From Clostridiales bacterium (lineage in GTDB: Bacteria > Bacillota > Clostridia > Lachnospirales > Lachnospiraceae), in assembly GCA_020859965.1 (NCBI GenBank), contig JAJBVF010000380.1, positions 1 through 8,541 on the forward strand: a DNA stretch of 8,541 nt. The letters run 5' to 3'. The first letter of the stretch is position 1. Every line of letters starts with the position of its first letter. This document shows positions 1-5,099 of this stretch, one piece after another. A program made the translations under genes and the position numbers. The notes under the pieces were generated by a model. It saw only the letters and a program-made list of their open reading frames with translations, was not told the DNA's origin and searched no databases.

Positions 1-156
1 GCAACAGACATATCAAGTGAGACGGAAGAGACAACTGTGGCAACGGACACATCAAGCGAGACGGAGGAGACGACTGCGGCAACGGACACTTCAATGGAAA
101 TGGAAGAAACGACTGTGGAAACGGATGCTTCCAATGAGATAGATACGGAAGCAGTA
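1..156 (+). repeat. 39-bp tandem repeats, four copies
   Basis: Copies at 1-39, 40-78, 79-117 and 118-156 are in frame and encode ATDISSETEETTV, ATDTSSETEETTA, ATDTSMEMEETTV and the diverged ETDASNEIDTEAV. Divergence rises toward the 3' end. Further copies may continue upstream of the window. Such Thr/Glu-rich tracts often follow the signal peptide of clostridial surface proteins, and copy number may vary between strains. Confidence 0.85.
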
Positions 157-1776
157 TCGGAAACTAAAACAAAAACTGCGAAAGCATCTTCTACTGAAAC
201 TGATGCAGAGACAACTGATAGCTCAGATTCATCAGAAAATGATATAGCATTGACAGCTGATGATCGTGGTGACTACGGCCCAGACGGAGAAGATTGGGGA
301 AGTCAAACGAAAAAATATACTCATTTGGATGCCCAGGTAAATGGCGGAACGATTAGTGGAACAATTACTAATACATCTACGGAAGTGGTAAACGTAACCG
401 TAACTAAAAAGTGGGATGATAGTGATAATACTGAGGGAATAAGACCTGATAGTATTGATGTTTCTCTGACTGACAGTAATGGCAATGTAAAAGGTACGGC
501 GACGCTTTCTGAAGGAAACAGTTGGACCTATACTTGGGAAGAACTTAGCCTTGATGAAGGAACTTACTATGTTAAAGAGAGTTCTGTAACGGGTTATACT
601 TTGAGTGGAGGAACACTCGAGGTGACTACAAGTTCATCCTCTGGAAGCACAACGAGTACGTATTCAGGAACCGTTACAATCACTGGGATGAGTACAACTG
701 CGTATGTATATAGCAGTAACGGTACTTTAAAATATACAGTGACATTTAATGGGACACCAACCACAAGTGGATCACAATATGAGTATCAAACGTCTCATGA
801 TTTGAGCTTGGAATTAGAGACTGGCGATATTATTCGTTTAACTGTTTCTTATGACTATAGTTATACTTTGAACAACAAGACATATACAGGGAGCGTGAGT
901 AATGCTACTCTGGATATAACGGTAGATCTTGAAAAAAGTAATGTATGTCCTGATGGAAGCGGGTATGATTTTGTTATATCGGCATCGAATCTCTTTGAAT
1001 CAACTATTACTGTTGAAACTAATGTAAACACAGAAATAACAAACACAATCAATACTGTAGATATTCCAGTAATAAAAAAGTGGGAAGATAATGAAAATGA
1101 AGCAAGCTTACGTCCCGATTCAGTGACTGTAACTCTTTATAAAAATGGGTCGGCAACCGAACAAACATTAACATTGTCGGAAACGAATGGATGGACGGAT
1201 ACATTTGAAAATTTGCCGGAGTATGGATTAATAGATGGAAGCGTTGCAAAAAATATCTACACAGTTGAAGAGACAACTGATAAAAATTATTCGGCTGAGA
1301 TTACAGGAGATAGCAGCACTGGCTACATAATTACCAATACATTGAAAACCGTGGATGTAACGGTGACTAAAATAGTGAAGGGTAATATGGGCGACACAAC
1401 AAAAACTTTTGAGTTTACATTAACAGATGAAAACGAAAAAGATTTGACAGGTAATAATGGATTCTCATTAAAGAGTGGAGAAGAAGAAACGATAACTGGA
1501 ATAGCAATTGGAAGTAGCATTATCTTAACTGAAACAAATTATGATGGTTATAATGTGTCGGTTTCTTGTTCAAGTGGAAATGTGACAGAAAGTGATGGAA
1601 AATATACTATTGTACTTGCTGGATCAGATGACATTACAATAACCGTGACAAACGAAAAAAATGTCACTCCCGACACCGGCATCGACCTCGACACTACTCC
1701 ATATATTGCGATACTGTTTGGCGTAATGTTGTTTGGCGTAGCGTTCCTGAACCACAGGCGTAGGAGACTGTTGTAA
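1..1776 (+). CDS. Cna-B domain pilus surface protein (probable tip adhesin), 5' partial
   Basis: The frame is open from base 1, so the GTG at 37 is an internal repeat codon and the true start lies upstream; 591 residues are visible. Order: four 13-residue Thr/Glu repeats (1-52); Ser/Thr/Asp/Glu-rich stretch with an RGD triplet (89-91); Cna-B domain from about 130 (KKW at 136-138, Glu193); a 135-residue beta-rich insert of unknown type (about 204-338); the ITNTI strand with Asn348; a second Cna-B domain (KKW 359-361, Glu423, Asn446); a third domain (about 451-553) resembling domain 2 of the backbone pilin (Lys457, Glu511, Asn551). It ends in a sorting signal: TPDTG (556-560), hydrophobic segment, HRRRR tail. 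Lys/Glu/Asn sets are the known isopeptide residues of these folds. It is wall-anchored or pilus-linked; position equals that of the adhesin Cpa in streptococcal FCT loci. Tip role is inferred. The body is AT-rich (21 of 60 G+C at 841-900). Confidence 0.88.
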   Translation, partial: ATDISSETEETTVATDTSSETEETTAATDTSMEMEETTVETDASNEIDTEAVSETKTKTAKASSTETDAETTDSSDSSENDIALTADDRGDYGPDGEDWGSQTKKYTHLDAQVNGGTISGTITNTSTEVVNVTVTKKWDDSDNTEGIRPDSIDVSLTDSNGNVKGTATLSEGNSWTYTWEELSLDEGTYYVKESSVTGYTLSGGTLEVTTSSSSGSTTSTYSGTVTITGMSTTAYVYSSNGTLKYTVTFNGTPTTSGSQYEYQTSHDLSLELETGDIIRLTVSYDYSYTLNNKTYTGSVSNATLDITVDLEKSNVCPDGSGYDFVISASNLFESTITVETNVNTEITNTINTVDIPVIKKWEDNENEASLRPDSVTVTLYKNGSATEQTLTLSETNGWTDTFENLPEYGLIDGSVAKNIYTVEETTDKNYSAEITGDSSTGYIITNTLKTVDVTVTKIVKGNMGDTTKTFEFTLTDENEKDLTGNNGFSLKSGEEETITGIAIGSSIILTETNYDGYNVSVSCSSGNVTESDGKYTIVLAGSDDITITVTNEKNVTPDTGIDLDTTPYIAILFGVMLFGVAFLNHRRRRLL

Positions 1777-1799
1777 TACTCATATAATGAAAGGACTCT

Positions 1800-2252
1800 A
1801 TGGCAGGTAGTAAAAAAGCAGACAGTAAAGAGCAAAAAGAGGTTGCAAGCCAGGCGAAGGCTTCACATGAAAAAGATTGGCTGGATGCGAGTAAGCCATT
1901 GAATAAAGAGCATCAGAAGATGCTGGAATGGCTGAAAATGGTGAAGTTCAGGAGAACTTTGATAAATGGTGTAGATGAGGCAGACGTCTGGCGGAAAATA
2001 GAAGAACTGAATCATCTGTATGAGGGATCTCTGATCGCGGAAAGGGCTTCGCACGAAGCCATTCTGGATAAGTACGTGCTGAAAGAAGCGGAGCTGGTAA
2101 GGTATAAGATGGCTGTTAAAAATATCAAGAAGCGATATGACGAGATGGTCGAGAAAAATAAAGAACTTCAGCGCCAGTTAGAATTTCTTGGTGGGAAAAA
2201 GGCGGACAGTCAGTCAGATAGCAGTAGCTGCTACAGTCAGCAAAAGGGGTAA
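1800..2252 (+). CDS. Cytoplasmic helical/coiled-coil protein of unknown function in the pilus operon
   Basis: ATG at 1800 follows a GAAAGGA ribosome site (1789-1795) and lies 23 nt after the adhesin stop; the stop is 4 nt before the next start, so it is cotranscribed and probably coupled. The 150-aa product has no signal peptide or membrane segment and is rich in Lys and Glu. Residues 1-40 are charged and probably disordered. A central block (50-75, containing INGVDEADVWRKIEELN) is followed by heptad-like helix to about 130 and a Ser/Gln-rich tail. The block FRRTLINGVDEADVW loosely recalls the N-terminal motif of DivIVA/GpsB proteins (GYDxxEVDxFL followed by a coiled coil). That likeness is my inference and weak. 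Streptococcal FCT loci, as I know them, have no such gene. A scaffold placing pilus assembly at a membrane site is one possibility; function is unknown. Confidence 0.8.
   Translation: MAGSKKADSKEQKEVASQAKASHEKDWLDASKPLNKEHQKMLEWLKMVKFRRTLINGVDEADVWRKIEELNHLYEGSLIAERASHEAILDKYVLKEAELVRYKMAVKNIKKRYDEMVEKNKELQRQLEFLGGKKADSQSDSSSCYSQQKG
2243..2249 (+). promoter_or_regulatory. Ribosome binding site fixing the start of the SipA-like gene
   Basis: AAAGGGG lies 7 nt before the ATG at 2257 and inside the last codons of the upstream gene. The reading frame stays open back to a TTG at 2188, but that start would overlap the previous gene by 65 nt and lacks a convincing ribosome site, so 2257 is preferred. 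Confidence 0.75.
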
Positions 2253-2256
2253 AACG

Positions 2257-2892
2257 ATGCTCAAAGAAAAGAAGACATCCGAATCATCCCAGACTGAAAT
2301 AACCAAAGGAAGTAGAGTTTCTAAGAAATCCGGGAAGCCTGGAAAACCAGAAAAGAACGAACCGCTTACCGCGGAACGCATCATCCGCCGCCGTAGATCC
2401 AACGCGGAAGTAAGAAACGGCTATATCAGCCTGGCAATTCGCGCAGCCGTTCTTGTACTAATAGGATGGTTGCTGCTGACTCACTTCCTTCTGATCACGC
2501 AGGCGCCGGATAATGAAATGTTCCCAACTATCGAAGCAGGAGATCTGGTGATTGCATATCGCCTCCAGGGCGAGTACAGCAGAGAAGATGTGGTTGTCTA
2601 CAAGGTGGAAGGCGAGCAGAAAATCGGCAGAATCGTAGCGCGTGAAGGCGACGTCGTCAACATGGACGATACCGGAACGCTTCTGGTAAACGGAACGGTT
2701 CAGTCCGGAGAAATCCTTTTCGCCACCTATGCGAAAGAAGAGATTACCTATCCGTATCAGGTGCCGGAAGGCTGCGTATTTATCCTTTGCGATTACCGTA
2801 CAAACGGCACCGATAGCCGGACATACGGCCCAATCCCGTTATCGGATGTGAAAGGGAAGGTCATCACCTTCCTGCGCAGAAGAAGTATATAG
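2257..2892 (+). CDS. SipA-like pseudo-signal peptidase (S26 fold, catalytic dyad replaced), pilus assembly factor
   Basis: The 211-aa product has a long basic cytoplasmic N-terminus (about 1-56), one membrane segment (about 57-81) and an extracellular type I signal peptidase (S26) fold. Family boxes are visible: DNEMFPTIEAGD (85-96) where peptidases have GxSMxPTL; REDVVVYKV (109-117); GRIVAREGD (124-132) where they have KRVxGxPGD; CDYR...DSRTYGP (178-192) where they have GDNR...DSRxFGP. The nucleophile Ser is therefore Glu87 and the general-base Lys is Gly124, so it should not cleave signal peptides. SipA/LepA of group A Streptococcus FCT loci is reported to have lost the same two residues yet to be needed for pilus polymerisation. 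The place just before the backbone pilin matches FCT order. Automated annotation will probably call it signal peptidase I (lepB), which would mislead. Confidence 0.85.
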   Translation: MLKEKKTSESSQTEITKGSRVSKKSGKPGKPEKNEPLTAERIIRRRRSNAEVRNGYISLAIRAAVLVLIGWLLLTHFLLITQAPDNEMFPTIEAGDLVIAYRLQGEYSREDVVVYKVEGEQKIGRIVAREGDVVNMDDTGTLLVNGTVQSGEILFATYAKEEITYPYQVPEGCVFILCDYRTNGTDSRTYGPIPLSDVKGKVITFLRRRSI

Positions 2893-2906
2893 CACTATTA
2901 AATAAG

Positions 2907-2941
2907 GTAATGTTCCACTGTGTAATGCGTGTGGGGATTAC
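2907..2941 (+). repeat. Imperfect inverted repeat upstream of backbone pilin
   Basis: GTAATGTTCCAC (2907-2918) pairs with GTGGGGATTAC (2931-2941), giving 11 pairs including two G-U and one bulged G, across a 12-nt loop. It lies in the 90-nt gap before the backbone pilin gene. No T-run follows, so it is unlikely to be a terminator. It could be an operator, an mRNA processing site or a 5' stabilising hairpin. I saw no convincing -35/-10 pair here. Confidence 0.4.
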
Positions 2942-2982
2942 ATAGATTAAGGAAAAAACAAAAATAACAGGAGGAATCCAAA

Positions 2983-4011
2983 ATGAAGAAAAAACTTTTA
3001 GCACTTGCTCTGTCAGCTGTTATGATGCTGGGACTGAGCACAACGGCGTTTGCAAGTACGGTTACACCTGTAGAAAGTCAAACGGTAACGGCAACTATTA
3101 AGAAGGTTTATACGGAAGAAAACGAAGGAACAACATCCCCGGCAGATACTTTTAAATTTACTGTTGAAAATTATGCTCTATCAGACGCAGCAAGTACTGT
3201 AACTGTAGCTAATATGCCTACTCCGTCAATAAATGACATTAGCGTTGCAGAAGAAGATGCAGATGTAAATGGAAAAGAATATACTTTGAGTATAGAGCTT
3301 CCGAAGTATGAAAGTGTTGGCGTGTATACTTATAAGGTAACAGAAGTTGATAATAAATTGGCAGGAGTTACCTATGATCCAACAGTATATTATCTGAAGG
3401 TTGTTGTAATTCAGACGAATGGAGTTTTAAGTGTACAGAGTTATGAATTGCATAGTGGAAGCGAAAACGGTGCTAAGGATGATACTATTGATAACATCTA
3501 TTCTGCCGGTGAACTTGACATCAAGAAAGAAGTGACCGGTAATTTAGGAGATAAAACAAAATATTTTGCTATTACTGTGACTCTTACAGGAGAAAGTGAC
3601 AAGACATACGCAACTTCTTATCCTGTTGAAGCATTGTCTTATAGCGTAACATCTGAGGATGAGGATGGAAATGAAGTAACAACTACAAATCCGACATCTA
3701 TTTCTATTGGAACTGCGACAACATTCTATATTAAGGATGACGAAACAATTAAAATTACAAATCTTCCTTATGGTGTGACTTATACTGTTACTGAGGCGGA
3801 ATATGAAGGGTATACTGAAACAATTGCATACAATGATGCAAATACGAAAATTGATTCTGCTACAGATAGTGTAACAGTTACTAATAATAAGGGAAATGAA
3901 GTTGACACCGGCATCAACCTCGACAGCCTTCCGTACATCCTGATCCTTGCACTTGTTCTGATTGGTGCTGCTTATGTAATCACCAGAAGATGTCTGTCTG
4001 ACAGATATTAA
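2983..4011 (+). CDS. Major (backbone) pilin, Spy0128/FctA type, two isopeptide domains
   Basis: ATG at 2983 follows AGGAGG (2969-2974) by 8 nt, the strongest ribosome site of the operon. The 342-aa product has a signal peptide (1-24, cut after TTAFA), two Ig-like domains (about 33-173 and 177-303), a sorting signal EVDTG (306-310), a hydrophobic segment (about 316-333) and a basic tail. GVTYDPTVYYLKVVV (128-142) and LDIKKEVTGNLGD (178-190) closely resemble streptococcal T-antigen Spy0128. Expected isopeptide residues: domain 1 Lys40 or Lys41, Glu121 (YKVTE), Asn171 (IDNIY); domain 2 Lys182, Glu271 (YTVTE), Asn301 (VTVTN). Lys165, six residues before Asn171, aligns with the Spy0128 lysine that bonds to the next subunit's sorting Thr. 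It should form the shaft, polymerised by the class B sortase two features downstream. Domains are AT-rich, but the sorting signal is GC-rich. Confidence 0.9.
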   Translation: MKKKLLALALSAVMMLGLSTTAFASTVTPVESQTVTATIKKVYTEENEGTTSPADTFKFTVENYALSDAASTVTVANMPTPSINDISVAEEDADVNGKEYTLSIELPKYESVGVYTYKVTEVDNKLAGVTYDPTVYYLKVVVIQTNGVLSVQSYELHSGSENGAKDDTIDNIYSAGELDIKKEVTGNLGDKTKYFAITVTLTGESDKTYATSYPVEALSYSVTSEDEDGNEVTTTNPTSISIGTATTFYIKDDETIKITNLPYGVTYTVTEAEYEGYTETIAYNDANTKIDSATDSVTVTNNKGNEVDTGINLDSLPYILILALVLIGAAYVITRRCLSDRY

Positions 4012-4050
4012 TCTCTGCCAGCAAGTGCAAATCCGGTTTCTCGCGTGTAA

Positions 4051-4160
4051 AATACGCAGGAAATAAAAGCAAATACAAAAGAGAAGCAAGGCAAACTGCG
4101 AAAAAAAACAAAGAAAACCACGAAAGATAAAATCTCAAAGATACAGAAGAGAAACAAAAA
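4051..4160 (+). other. A-rich, T-poor untranslated spacer
   Basis: By count this 110-nt stretch contains 68 A and only 8 T, including an A8 run. It has no gene. The transcript should be nearly unstructured and leads directly into the GC-rich hairpin at 4164-4189. The whole gap 4012-4306 otherwise holds that hairpin, a small 6-bp inverted repeat (4195-4200/4207-4212) and a 17-codon reading frame (4213-4266) that I do not call as a gene. Confidence 0.7.
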
Positions 4161-4163
4161 GAC

Positions 4164-4189
4164 ATGGGGCGGATGTTCGTCCGCCCCAT
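4164..4189 (+). terminator. GC-rich hairpin between backbone pilin and sortase (attenuator or partial terminator)
   Basis: ATGGGGCGGA (4164-4173) pairs perfectly over 10 bp with TCCGCCCCAT (4180-4189) around a 6-nt loop. No U-tract follows on the + strand, so full Rho-independent termination is unlikely. On the - strand the stem is followed by GTCTTTTTG, so it could stop antisense transcription. Its place after an abundant structural subunit and before an enzyme fits partial read-through or 3'-end protection of pilin mRNA. That role is inferred. Confidence 0.6.
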
Positions 4190-4306
4190 CTCACGAATCC
4201 TCAGGCGGATTCATGATCCATGCTTATGATCTCGACCACGCCATGACGTATCTGCTCGATTATTAATGGTATGGCCCAAAAGTAACAATCCGAAAGGGAG
4301 TATTGG

Positions 4307-5065
4307 ATGGCAAGACGAATCTTAAAGATGTGCGACTCCCTGATGACCCTGTTTATTTCACTGGTTCTGGTCGTATTTGGCGCGTATGCGGCATTTTCGC
4401 TCTGGGACAACAACCAGGTCTATGCGGAAGCGGGGGACGTACAGGCGGACCTGCTGAAGGTTAAGCCGACGGTGGATCCTGAAGACGGTGGCGCATCCTT
4501 TGAAGAGCTTCTGGCAATCAATGAGGATGTCTGTGCCTGGATTACACTGGATAATACGGAAATCGACCACCCGATCGTACAGGGTGAAAACATTTTAAGC
4601 TACATCAATACCGATGTATATGGCAATTTTGCGCTGGCCGGGAGCATTTTCCTTGATCCGGCGAATACGACAGACTTTGTGGATTCCTACTGCCTGATCT
4701 ATGGGCATCATATGGCAGACCACAAGATGTTTGGGGACCTTGACCTGTATGAGGACGAGGACTTTTTCAATGAAAACACGACCGGCATGCTGATCTTGCC
4801 GGACCGCAGTTATAATCTCGAAATCTTTGCCTGCCTGCTGGTAAACTCATCGGAAGAGGCGATCTTCAGCCCCAGCCAGTGGCAGACTGACATAGAAGGG
4901 CTTCTCGAATTTGCGGAAGCCAACGCAACATTTCTGCACGACGACACGATTGCCGCGCTGCGGGAAGATGAAAATCCGCAGGTATTAGGGTTATCAACCT
5001 GTTCTTCGACAGATGAAGATGCGAGGACAGTGATATTAGCGAGAATGGTTCCGTACTCGCAGTAA
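4307..5065 (+). CDS. srtB: Class B sortase, pilus polymerase
   Basis: ATG at 4307 follows AAAGGGAG (4293-4300). The 252-aa transpeptidase has an N-terminal membrane anchor (about 11-32) and an extracellular class B sortase domain. Visible marks: NEDVCAWI...IDHPIVQG (72-93), the usual class B opening; YGHHM (132-136) with catalytic His134; LSTCSS (229-234) with catalytic Cys232; and ART (239-241) with Arg240, followed by VILARM. Length is normal for the class. Class B enzymes polymerise FctA-type pilins in group A Streptococcus (SrtC1/SrtB), and clostridial SrtB enzymes are known to accept motifs such as SPxTG and NVQTG. Substrates here are most likely the neighbouring EVDTG and TPDTG proteins, and perhaps SPQTG. 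The next gene starts 34 nt downstream. Lower expression than the pilin is suggested by the upstream hairpin. Confidence 0.93.
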   Translation: MARRILKMCDSLMTLFISLVLVVFGAYAAFSLWDNNQVYAEAGDVQADLLKVKPTVDPEDGGASFEELLAINEDVCAWITLDNTEIDHPIVQGENILSYINTDVYGNFALAGSIFLDPANTTDFVDSYCLIYGHHMADHKMFGDLDLYEDEDFFNENTTGMLILPDRSYNLEIFACLLVNSSEEAIFSPSQWQTDIEGLLEFAEANATFLHDDTIAALREDENPQVLGLSTCSSTDEDARTVILARMVPYSQ

Positions 5066-5099
5066 AAACAGGAGCAAAAATTAGTAGGAGGGTTTTGAT

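Noticed and set aside
37..39. GTG as start codon of the first surface protein
   Set aside because: The frame is open to base 1, and this GTG is the Val at the end of the first 13-residue repeat with no ribosome site, so the gene is simply cut by the window edge.
1655..1661. A7 run just before the adhesin sorting signal as a phase-variation switch
   Set aside because: Seven A in an AT-rich gene is common and there is no sign of a second functional frame; only strain comparison could support it.
2188..2256. TTG start giving a 234-aa SipA-like protein
   Set aside because: It would overlap the previous gene by 65 nt and lacks a ribosome site; ATG 2257 has AAAGGGG at the right distance.
3544..4089. 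181-aa reading frame on the - strand under the backbone pilin
   Set aside because: Cys- and Arg-rich composition with no recognisable motif; it mirrors the Thr/Val codons of the pilin on the other strand.
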